A stretch of 5,360 nt of DNA from Rhizobiaceae bacterium (GTDB lineage: Bacteria; Pseudomonadota; Alphaproteobacteria; Rhizobiales; Rhizobiaceae), in contig SCRB01000225.1 in assembly GCA_004299545.1 (NCBI GenBank), positions 1-5,360 on the forward strand, read 5' to 3'. Both the position numbers and the translations under genes were made by a program. Position 1 is the first letter of the stretch; each line of letters starts with the position of its first letter. Shown one piece after another: positions 1 to 5,360 of the stretch. Under the pieces are notes generated by a model. The model searched no databases and was not told where the DNA came from. It saw nothing but the letters and a program-made list of their open reading frames with translations.

Positions 1-20
1 GCCCCTCGGGTTCCCGATCG

Positions 21-50
21 GCCTGTGGCCGGTCGTGTCCGGCCACAGGC
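21..50 (-). promoter_or_regulatory. Perfect 12-bp stem-loop just downstream of the sugar-binding-protein gene
   Basis: Bases 21-32 (GCCTGTGGCCGG) pair perfectly with bases 39-50 (CCGGCCACAGGC) around a 6-nt loop (33-38). The structure begins 18 nt after the stop codon of the minus-strand binding-protein gene. Read in that direction it is followed by mixed, GC-rich sequence and not by a run of T, so it is not a textbook intrinsic terminator. In ABC sugar-transport operons a hairpin at this place often blocks 3' decay and keeps the binding-protein message more abundant than the permease message; that role is inferred here. A smaller inverted repeat (TCGGG-TT-CCCGA, 6-17) lies next to it. A dispersed intergenic palindrome family is an alternative that only a genome-wide comparison could show. 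Confidence 0.6.
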
Positions 51-68
51 AATTATTGCGAGGGCGAA

Positions 69-1337
69 TTACTTGTTCGCTTTCTGAGGACCGTACCAGC
101 TCGCGAGACCGTCCTGCAGCTTTTTCGCGGCCTGTTCCGGCGTCTCCGTGCCGTTGATGACATTGGCCGATTCGACCCAGCTCTCATTCTCGAGATTGGG
201 CGTTCCGCGCGACAGGATCTGGTAGGTCATGCGGATCGTCGGCGTGCAGGTCTGCCGCCAGCTCAGGAACGCCTTGGCAAGCGGATCCTTCAGTTCCACC
301 TTCTCCTTGGTGAGCGGGAAGAAACCGGGCAGCGCGTTGCCGTAAAGCTCGGCGAAATCCTTCGATGCCACCCATTCGAGGAACTTCTTGGCGGCTTCCG
401 GATGCTTTGTCTTCGCGTTCATGCCAAGCGCATGATCGGGCTGGTCGGAGATGTAGCAGGTGTCGCCTTCCTTCGGCAGCGGTGGCGGGAAGGCGCCCAT
501 CTTGAATTGCGCCTGCTTTTCGAAGGTGGTGATTTCCCACGAGCCCGCAGGATAGATCGCCGCGCGGCCGAGCGTGAACATGTTCTGGCTGTCGGGATAG
601 GCCTGCGCCTGGTAACCATCGCCCATATAGGGCGCCCATTCTTTGAGCACCTTGAAGGGCTCGACGAATCCCGGATCGGTCAGCTTCGCCTTGCCGGCGA
701 TCAGCGCCTTGCGGCCTTCCTCGCCGTGCCAGTAGTCGGGGCCGATATTCTCGTACCCCATGGTCGCGGCTTCCCACTGGTCCTTGGTGCCCATCGCAAG
801 CGGAACGTAGGTGCCGTCATCCTTGATCTTCTTCAGGTCCGCCATGAACTCGTCATGCGTCTTCGGCGGCGTGATCTTGAGGGCCTTGAAGGCATCCTCG
901 TTGTAGATGAAGCCATGGATCACCGAGGCCATCGGCACGCAGAACGTCGTCTTGCCGTCATCGGTCTGCCACGCCGCCTTGGCGACGTCGCCGAAATTGT
1001 CCATGCCCTTGAGGTCGTTCACCGAGGTCAGGTAGCCCTTCTTGTAGAGTTCGAGCGAGGCGTCGAAGGGGCGGCAGGTGATAAGGTCGCCGGCCGAACC
1101 GGCGGCGAGCTTGGCGTTGAGCGCGGCGTTGTATTCGGTCGGCGCGGCGGCCGCGAAGACGACCTTGATGCCGGGATTTTCCTTCTCGAAGGCCGGGATG
1201 ATCTTCTGCTGCCAGACGCCCGTATCGTCATTGCGCCAGCTTTCAATCGTCAGCGTGACATCGTCGGCGCGCGCAATGCTGGCGATGGTGATGACGCTCG
1301 ACGCCACCAAAAGCGCTTTAATGAAGGTTTTCGTCAT
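69..1337 (-). CDS. ABC transporter periplasmic sugar-binding protein (extracellular solute-binding protein family 1), probably for GlcNAc/chitooligosaccharides
   Basis: The 422-residue product is a typical CUT1 (MalE-like) solute-binding protein, which captures a sugar in the periplasm and hands it to an ABC permease. It starts with a Sec signal peptide: K3 and K7, a hydrophobic stretch from about 8 to 22, and an A-R-A site that predicts cleavage between residues 24 and 25. The mature part opens with the usual LTIESWRNDD strand and a PAFEKENPGIKV segment; later come YNAALNAKLAAGSAGD near 73-84 and a G-R-A-A-I-Y-P-A-G-S-W-E segment, all typical of the family. The start at 1337 is preferred because AGGGAG (1344-1349) lies 6 nt upstream and the signal peptide begins there; an in-frame ATG at 1493 would add 52 residues that look like untranslated leader. 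The mature protein has four cysteines (C88, C133, C294, C364), so disulfides are possible. Substrate is inferred only from the divergent amino-sugar operon. Permease and ATPase genes are not in the window. Confidence 0.93.
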   Translation of the reverse strand: MTKTFIKALLVASSVITIASIARADDVTLTIESWRNDDTGVWQQKIIPAFEKENPGIKVVFAAAAPTEYNAALNAKLAAGSAGDLITCRPFDASLELYKKGYLTSVNDLKGMDNFGDVAKAAWQTDDGKTTFCVPMASVIHGFIYNEDAFKALKITPPKTHDEFMADLKKIKDDGTYVPLAMGTKDQWEAATMGYENIGPDYWHGEEGRKALIAGKAKLTDPGFVEPFKVLKEWAPYMGDGYQAQAYPDSQNMFTLGRAAIYPAGSWEITTFEKQAQFKMGAFPPPLPKEGDTCYISDQPDHALGMNAKTKHPEAAKKFLEWVASKDFAELYGNALPGFFPLTKEKVELKDPLAKAFLSWRQTCTPTIRMTYQILSRGTPNLENESWVESANVINGTETPEQAAKKLQDGLASWYGPQKANK

Positions 1338-1343
1338 GTCGTT

Positions 1344-1349
1344 CTCCCT
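1344..1349 (-). promoter_or_regulatory. Ribosome binding site of the sugar-binding-protein gene
   Basis: Read on the minus strand this is AGGGAG, 6 nt before the ATG at 1337. It supports that start over the longer in-frame alternative. Confidence 0.75.
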
Positions 1350-1472
1350 GTTAGCGGCGTTGAAGCGCCGAATTGCCGGAGCACCTGTTTCCGAAACGCC
1401 GGCGCTCCCCTCGGAATGAACCGGCGCTCTTGCCGGTGCGGCGGCTGGCCGCCCTTTCTTGTCTTTTGTGGA

Positions 1473-1500
1473 ATAATGCCAAAAAAATACCACTTGTCCA
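1473..1500 (-). promoter_or_regulatory. Possible sigma-70-type promoter of the sugar-binding-protein gene
   Basis: On the minus strand TGGACA (1495-1500, five of six matches to TTGACA) is separated by 16 nt from CATTAT (1473-1478, four of six matches to TATAAT). This lies at the edge of the AT-rich block and would place the transcript start near 1466, giving a leader of roughly 130 nt. The -10 match is modest, so this is a candidate only. Confidence 0.35.
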
Positions 1501-1503
1501 GAC
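1496..1503. promoter_or_regulatory. Candidate operator GTCCAGAC for the GntR/HutC-type regulator
   Basis: GTC-CA-GAC is a short inverted repeat within ACTTGTCCAGACGG. It resembles the GTCTAGAC core of sites bound by DasR and NagR/YvoA, GntR/HutC-family regulators of amino-sugar genes in Streptomyces and Bacillus; by eye 10 of 16 positions agree with the DasR consensus as I recall it. It overlaps the candidate -35 box of the divergent transporter gene, where a repressor would act. The flanks do not match well, so the assignment is tentative. Confidence 0.3.
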
Positions 1504-1636
1504 GGTGTTAACGAATTAATCGCGAATGAGAGGCATGATTTTCTTAAAATCTATTGTTATCAGTAGCTTATGGAAAAATCACATTGGGTGGAAATGAATC
1601 TCTTGGTTATTGGTAGTTAATTGGTATGATGGCTGC

Positions 1637-1643
1637 AAGGAGG
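1637..1643 (+). promoter_or_regulatory. Strong Shine-Dalgarno that points to a TTG start for the kinase
   Basis: AAGGAGG lies 9 nt before the in-frame TTG at 1653. The upstream in-frame ATG codons at 1626 and 1629 have no purine-rich site in front of them, and they would place this sequence inside the coding region. Confidence 0.8.
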
Positions 1644-1652
1644 ATCGCTCGC

Positions 1653-2549
1653 TTGGATCATCTGATCGCCATAGACGGCGGCGGCACCGGCTGCAGGGCG
1701 CTGGTCGCCACGATGGGCGGCGTCGTGCTCGGCCGTGGCGCCAGCGGTTCGGCCAATCTCATGACCGATCCCGAAGGGACCTGCCGCAGCGTTGTCGAGG
1801 CGGTGGAGGCGGCCTTCGCTGATGCCGGATTGCCAGCCGGGGCCATGCGGCGAAGCGGCGCCTTTCTCGGGCTGGCAGGTGCCAATGTCAGCCGAAGCGG
1901 CGAACGGCTGAAGGCGATGCTGCCTTTTTCGGATTGCGTCGTGGTAACGGACTCCGTCATCGCCATGGAAGGTGCGCTGGGACCCGCCGACGGCGTCGTC
2001 GCCATCCTCGGAACCGGCTCGGTTTTCGTGGCGAGAAGCGCCGGGGAGGTCCGCAGCATCGGCGGATGGGGTTTTGTCCTGAGCGACCTCGGCAGTGGTG
2101 CTCGTCTCGGCCGGGCGCTGCTCCAGGAAGTGCTGCTTGCTTACGACAGGGTTCATCGGCCTTCTGCGCTCACCGATGAAGTGCTGACGCGCTTCGGTAA
2201 CGAACCGGGTGAGTTGGTCGCGTTCGCCAGGACCGCTGCTCCGCGCGATTTCGGCACTTTCGCCCCGCTTCTCTTTTCTTTCGCCGACCGCGGCGATCCC
2301 GTGGCGACGCGCGTGCTTGACGAGGCGGTGAAGAGTATCGGCGAGGCGCTGGATACGGTGAAGCCGAAACATTGCGAGCGCATATGCCTGCTTGGCGGTC
2401 TTGCGCCGCTCTATGCGAAACGGCTGGAAAGCCGCTTCCAGCATCTTCTGAAACCGCCGCTCGCCGATGCGCTCCAGGGCGCGCTTGCCCTCGCACGGAA
2501 GGCCTTCGTGCCCGCAGGCGGCTTACCCGCAGGCGTCGGCCATGAATGA
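1653..2549 (+). CDS. N-acetylglucosamine kinase-like protein, BadF/BadG/BcrA/BcrD ATPase family
   Basis: The 298-residue product (from the TTG start) belongs to the ASKHA sugar-kinase fold and probably phosphorylates free cytoplasmic GlcNAc at O6 with ATP. The phosphate-1 loop IDGGGTGCRA covers D8-A16, the catalytic-type aspartate is D100 in VVTDSVIA, the phosphate-2 loop GTGS is at 120-123, GGWGFVLSD runs from 137 to 145, and the adenosine-type LLGGLAP motif has G248-G249. About 300 residues is the usual length for bacterial members. TTG at 1653 is chosen because of the AAGGAGG site 9 nt upstream and because it places the DGGGT loop at the very N-terminus, as in relatives; starting at ATG 1626 would give 307 residues. 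Where many relatives have D-E/Q-G-S-G this protein has D145-L-G-S-G149. It heads the operon, and its stop overlaps the next gene. GlcN or MurNAc kinase activity is possible; nagA downstream favours GlcNAc. Confidence 0.88.
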   Translation: MDHLIAIDGGGTGCRALVATMGGVVLGRGASGSANLMTDPEGTCRSVVEAVEAAFADAGLPAGAMRRSGAFLGLAGANVSRSGERLKAMLPFSDCVVVTDSVIAMEGALGPADGVVAILGTGSVFVARSAGEVRSIGGWGFVLSDLGSGARLGRALLQEVLLAYDRVHRPSALTDEVLTRFGNEPGELVAFARTAAPRDFGTFAPLLFSFADRGDPVATRVLDEAVKSIGEALDTVKPKHCERICLLGGLAPLYAKRLESRFQHLLKPPLADALQGALALARKAFVPAGGLPAGVGHE

Positions 2550-3306
2550 CATGCGCCACGCCATCTTCTCCAGGCGCGCTTCCGGCGGCGGCGCGTCCGG
2601 GCCGCTTTACCTCGCGTTGAAGCGCAACATCGAACAGGCGATCGGGGAAGGCGTCCTGAAGCCCGGCGACGCGCTGCCGTCCGAAAGGGATATCGCCGCC
2701 ATGGCGGATGTCTCACGCGTCACCGTTCGCAAGGCGGTACAGGATCTCGTCGAAAGCGGGCTTTTGGTGCAGCGTCATGGTTCGGGCACGTTCGTCGCCC
2801 AACGCGTCGACCGCGTCGAGCAATCGCTTTCCTCGCTTACCTCTTTTACGGAGGATATGGCCCGCCGCGGCCTCACCGTGGAATCGGTCTGGCTCGACCG
2901 CGGCATCCATGCACCGTCGCCGGAGGAAACGATGGTTCTCGGCCTTGCCGCGAACGATACCGTCGTCAGGATCGGCCGCCTGCGCAAGACGAATGGCGTG
3001 CCAATGGCGATTGAGCGGGCGACGGTTTCCTGCACCTTCCTGCCCGATCCCGCCGAGATCGGCGATTCGCTTTATGCCGCGCTCAGAAAGCGCGGCAACC
3101 ATCCGGTAAGGGCGGTGCAGCGCATCTCCGCGGCACTGCTCGAGCCGCAGGATGCCGAACTCCTCGATGTCGCCGCCGGTTCGCCGAGCCTCGATATTGT
3201 GCGCATATCCTATCTGCCGTCCGGCCAGGCGATCGAGTTCACGCGCTCGCGCTACCGCGCCGATACCTATGATTTCGTCGCCGAACTGCGGCTCGGAGAG
3301 AACTGA
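2542..3306 (+). CDS. GntR-family (HutC/UTRA subfamily) transcriptional regulator of amino-sugar genes
   Basis: The 254-residue product has an N-terminal GntR winged helix-turn-helix (about 22-86) with the hallmark features P-G-D-x-L-P-S-E-R-D (41-50), V-S-R-V-T-V-R-K-A (57-65) and the wing R-H-G-S-G-T-F-V (78-85). A UTRA effector domain follows from about 95 to 250, with S-F-T-E-D-M (101-106), R146-L-R148 and the V-P-M-A-I-E stretch (153-158) typical of the HutC subfamily. In such proteins (NagR/YvoA, DasR) the UTRA domain binds a phosphorylated amino sugar, which releases DNA; that ligand is inferred here from context. The ATG at 2542 overlaps the kinase stop by 8 nt, which suggests translational coupling; AGGCG (2531-2535) is a weak ribosome site. 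ATG 2551 is a possible alternative start. Being inside the operon, it probably controls its own synthesis. Confidence 0.93.
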   Translation: MNDMRHAIFSRRASGGGASGPLYLALKRNIEQAIGEGVLKPGDALPSERDIAAMADVSRVTVRKAVQDLVESGLLVQRHGSGTFVAQRVDRVEQSLSSLTSFTEDMARRGLTVESVWLDRGIHAPSPEETMVLGLAANDTVVRIGRLRKTNGVPMAIERATVSCTFLPDPAEIGDSLYAALRKRGNHPVRAVQRISAALLEPQDAELLDVAAGSPSLDIVRISYLPSGQAIEFTRSRYRADTYDFVAELRLGEN

Positions 3307-3318
3307 CGGGATAAGAAA

Positions 3319-4347
3319 ATGGCTGAACCAAGTTTCATGCAGCGCGAGATTGGCGAAATACCAGACGCCGTCGAGGCGCTGCTTGCGAATTCGAAAGCAG
3401 CGCTCAGCGAGGCAGGGAAGACGCTTCGTTCGAAAGACCCGGTGCTGCTCGCGACGGTCGCGCGCGGCTCCTCCGACCATGCGGCGTCCTATTTCAAATA
3501 TGCCGTCGAGCTTTCAGCCGGCATCCCCGTCGCTTCGCTCGGTCCCTCCATAGCCTCCATTTTCGGAGCGAAACTGAAGCTCGACCGCGCCGCGGCAATC
3601 GCCATTTCCCAGTCCGGCAAGAGCCCCGACATTGTCGATATGGCCAAATCCGCCGGCGCGGGCGGAGCCTTGACCATCGCGCTCACCAACACGGCCGGTT
3701 CACCTCTGGCCGAAGCAAGTGACATCGTCATCGACATCATGGCCGGGGTGGAGCGCAGCGTCGCGGCGACCAAGACTTTCGTGACGTCCGTCGTCGCCGG
3801 CCTTCTTCTGCTCGCCGAATGGACGGAGAACGGCGATCTGCGTGCCGCGCTCGACGCGCTTCCGGCGCAACTCGAAACCGCCCGGCTTTGCGACTGGACG
3901 AGCCTGTGCGAAGCATTGGACGGGCACGAATCCCTTTTCATCCTCGGCCGTGGCCCCGCTCTCGCCATCGCCAACGAGGCGGCGTTGAAGTTCAAGGAGA
4001 CCTGTGCGGTCCACGCCGAAGCCTACAGTTCGGCCGAGGTTATGCACGGGCCCGTCTCGATCGTCGGGCGCGGCTTTCCGATCCTGGCATTGATCGGGCG
4101 CGATGCGGCGGAAAAATCGGTTGCTGGAACGGCGGACGATCTTGTCGGAAAGGGCGCGCGCGTCTTTGCGACAAGCGCTACCGTGCGGCAAGCGCGGCAG
4201 TTACCTTTCGTCGCCACGGGACACAGCCTTACGGACCCGCTGGCGCTGGTCGTTTCCTTCTACTCCTTCATCGAGGCTTTCGCGCGCCGGCGTGGCCTCG
4301 ATCCCGATCGCCCGACCAATCTCAAGAAGGTGACGGAGACCCGATGA
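3319..4347 (+). CDS. SIS-domain aminosugar-phosphate deaminase/isomerase (NagB-II / AgaS-like, GlmS isomerase-like)
   Basis: This 342-residue protein consists of two SIS domains and lacks the N-terminal glutaminase domain of GlmS (about 608 residues). It probably converts glucosamine-6-phosphate to fructose-6-phosphate and ammonia, replacing the classical NagB. The first SIS domain has A-R-G-S-S-D (48-53), the phosphate-binding S-Q-S-G-K-S (97-102) and E-R-S-V-A-A-T-K-T-F (145-154). The second has A-L-K-F-K-E (222-227) and H-A-E-A-Y-S-S-A-E-V-M-H-G-P (232-245). Aligned by eye with E. coli GlmS, K224, E227, H243 and K337 of the C-terminal N-L-K-K tail match K485, E488, H504 and K603, so the catalytic set looks intact. 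ATG at 3319 is 12 nt after the regulator stop; its ribosome site is weak, which fits coupling. The stop overlaps nagA as ATGA. The SIS type fits GlcN-6-P deaminases described in Shewanella and other proteobacteria; action on galactosamine-6-P is less likely next to nagA. Confidence 0.88.
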   Translation: MAEPSFMQREIGEIPDAVEALLANSKAALSEAGKTLRSKDPVLLATVARGSSDHAASYFKYAVELSAGIPVASLGPSIASIFGAKLKLDRAAAIAISQSGKSPDIVDMAKSAGAGGALTIALTNTAGSPLAEASDIVIDIMAGVERSVAATKTFVTSVVAGLLLLAEWTENGDLRAALDALPAQLETARLCDWTSLCEALDGHESLFILGRGPALAIANEAALKFKETCAVHAEAYSSAEVMHGPVSIVGRGFPILALIGRDAAEKSVAGTADDLVGKGARVFATSATVRQARQLPFVATGHSLTDPLALVVSFYSFIEAFARRRGLDPDRPTNLKKVTETR

Positions 4348-5360
4348 GCCGCATTTCTGCACTTTCCGGGGCACGGATATTCGACGGCCAAGTCTGGCAC
4401 GACGGCAAGGCGCTCCTGTTGCGCGACGATTCCGTGGAAGGAATTGTCGAGGAACTCCCATCCGGTTGTGAACATACCCGTATTGATGGTGGCTTTCTCG
4501 CGCCGGGTTTCGTCGATCTGCAGGTCAATGGCGGTGGCGGCGTTCTTCTGAACGATCGGCCCGACGTCGAGGCGATCAGGCGCATCTGCGCGGCGCACGC
4601 GCAATTCGGCACCGTTGCGCTCCTTGCCACGCTTATCACCGACACACCGGAAATCACGGAAAAGACGATTACCGCTGGCCGCGTCGCAGCCGCCGCGCAC
4701 GTGCCGGGCTTCCTCGGCCTTCATCTCGAAGGTCCGCATCTCTCGTTGGCGCGCAAGGGCGCGCACGATCCGGCCCTCATCAGGCCGATGGAGGAAAAGG
4801 ATCTTTCGCGGCTGAAGAAGGCTGTTGCCGATCTGCCGGTCTTGCAGACGACCGTCGCGCCGGAAACCGTTACGCCACAGCAGATCGCGGCGCTTGCCGG
4901 TGCTGGCGTCGTCGTCAGCATCGGCCATTCCGATTCAAGTTTCGAGATGGCGACGGCTGCAACCGCCGCCGGCGCGCGACAGATGACGCATCTCTTCAAC
5001 GCCATGAGCCAGTTGGAGCACCGCCAACCGGGAATGGTCGGCGCCGCACTCGAAGCGGAACACCTCTATGCCGGGCTGATCGCCGACGGGATCCATGTCG
5101 ATCGCCATGCGCTTGCAATAGCACTACGCGCCAAGCGCTGGCCGGGCCGCATCTTCCTCGTCACCGATGCCATGGCGACGATCGGCACGGACATGACGGA
5201 ATTCACGCTGAACGGCCGCCTCATCAAGCGCGCCAACGGCCGGCTGACGCTCGAGGACGGCACGCTCGCCGGCGCCGATCTCGACATGATTTCCGCCGTT
5301 CGCTTCATCCATCGCGAGATCGGCCTCGACCTCGGCGAGGCGCTCAGGATGGCATCGCTC
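4344..5360 (+). CDS. nagA: N-acetylglucosamine-6-phosphate deacetylase (3' end cut by the window)
   Basis: The open frame runs 339 codons without a stop to the last base; full NagA proteins are about 380-390 residues, so roughly 45 are missing at the C-terminus. NagA hydrolyses GlcNAc-6-P to GlcN-6-P and acetate in the cytoplasm. It is a metal-dependent amidohydrolase with a TIM barrel, and the motifs occur in order: P-G-F-V-D-L-Q-V-N-G-G-G-G after the first beta domain, the metal ligand E129 in H-L-E-G-P-H, H195 in I-G-H-S-D, H216 in T-H-L-F-N-A-M, substrate-binding H251 in A-D-G-I-H-V-D, and catalytic D275 in V-T-D-A-M-A. Three of the histidines carry the same numbers as in E. coli NagA, and E129 and D275 are shifted by two. 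The start is fixed by the ATGA overlap with the deaminase stop and by GGAG at 4335-4338. Its product is the deaminase's substrate, so the overlap couples consecutive steps. Confidence 0.95.
   Translation, partial: MSRISALSGARIFDGQVWHDGKALLLRDDSVEGIVEELPSGCEHTRIDGGFLAPGFVDLQVNGGGGVLLNDRPDVEAIRRICAAHAQFGTVALLATLITDTPEITEKTITAGRVAAAAHVPGFLGLHLEGPHLSLARKGAHDPALIRPMEEKDLSRLKKAVADLPVLQTTVAPETVTPQQIAALAGAGVVVSIGHSDSSFEMATAATAAGARQMTHLFNAMSQLEHRQPGMVGAALEAEHLYAGLIADGIHVDRHALAIALRAKRWPGRIFLVTDAMATIGTDMTEFTLNGRLIKRANGRLTLEDGTLAGADLDMISAVRFIHREIGLDLGEALRMASL

Larger units (their letters stand above)
1338..1652. promoter_or_regulatory. Divergent intergenic control region between the transporter gene and the catabolic operon
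   Basis: About 315 bases carry no credible gene. The half next to the transporter gene (1338-1460) is GC-rich and would be the 5' leader of the minus-strand message; it has a repeated CCGGCGCTC (1399-1407 and 1421-1429) and inverted repeats at 1421-1436 and 1440-1453. The other half (about 1465-1630) is clearly AT-rich, as expected for promoters and operators. It holds a possible minus-strand promoter, a GTCCAGAC near-palindrome (1496-1503), the inverted repeat GATTTT-CTT-AAAATC (1537-1551) and TTGGT-type direct repeats (1603-1626). The GntR regulator encoded in the operon is the natural candidate to bind here, but which element it binds cannot be decided from one sequence. Confidence 0.75.

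Noticed and set aside
1440..1465. Hairpin GGCGG-CTGG-CCGCC followed by a T-rich stretch as a plus-strand terminator
   Set aside because: No plus-strand gene ends upstream of it, the T stretch is interrupted, and the region is better explained as the leader of the minus-strand gene.
1338..1493. N-terminal extension of the binding protein to an ATG at 1493
   Set aside because: The extra 52 residues precede a normal signal peptide, would make export unlikely, and include the candidate promoter and the ribosome site.
402..1511. Long plus-strand open frame (369 codons) opposite the sugar-binding-protein gene
   Set aside because: It is antisense to a clearly recognised gene, its product looks like a low-complexity, arginine-rich shadow, and it lacks a family motif or ribosome site. 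GC-rich codon bias creates such frames.
1494..1572. Plus-strand promoter for the operon
   Set aside because: Pairs such as TTGTCC (1494) with ATTAAT (1515), or CTTAAA (1543) with CTTATG (1567), have poor matches or wrong spacing. A promoter must lie in this region, but I cannot place it.
2467..2541. Longer start for the GntR regulator at ATG 2467
   Set aside because: It would overlap the kinase by 83 nt and add 25 residues ahead of the usual short N-terminus; ATG 2542 gives normal spacing and family length.
2170..2559. Minus-strand open frames across the kinase, regulator, deaminase and nagA
   Set aside because: All lie opposite genes with intact family motifs, are arginine/proline/alanine-rich and have no recognisable domains or ribosome sites.
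1..5360. CRISPR arrays, tRNA or rRNA genes, insertion sequences, phage or toxin-antitoxin genes
   Set aside because: No spaced repeat arrays, cloverleaf-like segments, terminal inverted repeats or transposase motifs were seen; the genes are contiguous and of uniform composition.

Overview
This window looks like an N-acetylglucosamine (GlcNAc) / amino-sugar uptake and catabolism locus from a GC-rich alphaproteobacterium, most likely one of the Rhizobiales (Rhizobium/Sinorhizobium/Agrobacterium type). That placement rests on three things: strong G/C third-position codon use; the pairing of a CUT1-type ABC sugar-binding protein with a BadF-type kinase, a GntR/HutC regulator, an SIS-domain deaminase and NagA; and an order that, from memory and without a search, resembles the nagA neighbourhood of Sinorhizobium meliloti.

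Layout. Bases 1-68 are the 3' flank of a minus-strand gene and hold a perfect 12-bp stem-loop. Bases 69-1337 (minus) encode an exported ABC sugar-binding protein. Bases 1338-1652 are a divergent regulatory region with no gene; their AT-rich right half has several short repeats and palindromes. From 1653 four plus-strand genes run as a tight operon: kinase (TTG start), an 8-nt overlap into a GntR/UTRA regulator, a 12-nt gap to an SIS-domain aminosugar-phosphate deaminase, and an ATGA overlap into nagA. nagA is cut by the window edge at base 5360 after 339 codons.

How the genes work together (inference from family knowledge). The binding protein delivers an amino sugar or short chitooligosaccharide to an ABC permease whose genes are not in this window and probably lie beyond base 1. 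Because ABC import gives an unphosphorylated sugar, the kinase makes GlcNAc-6-P. NagA removes the acetyl group to give GlcN-6-P, and the SIS protein, with GlmS-isomerase-like catalytic residues, deaminates and isomerises it to fructose-6-P. The GntR/HutC protein probably senses a phosphorylated amino sugar and represses both divergent transcripts. No classical NagB and no PTS component is visible here.

Nothing in the window points to a wholly new system. The points most worth a second look are the TTG start of the kinase with its near-ideal Shine-Dalgarno, the candidate operators in the divergent region, the long structured leader of the transporter gene, and the hairpin after the binding-protein gene that lacks a U tract.
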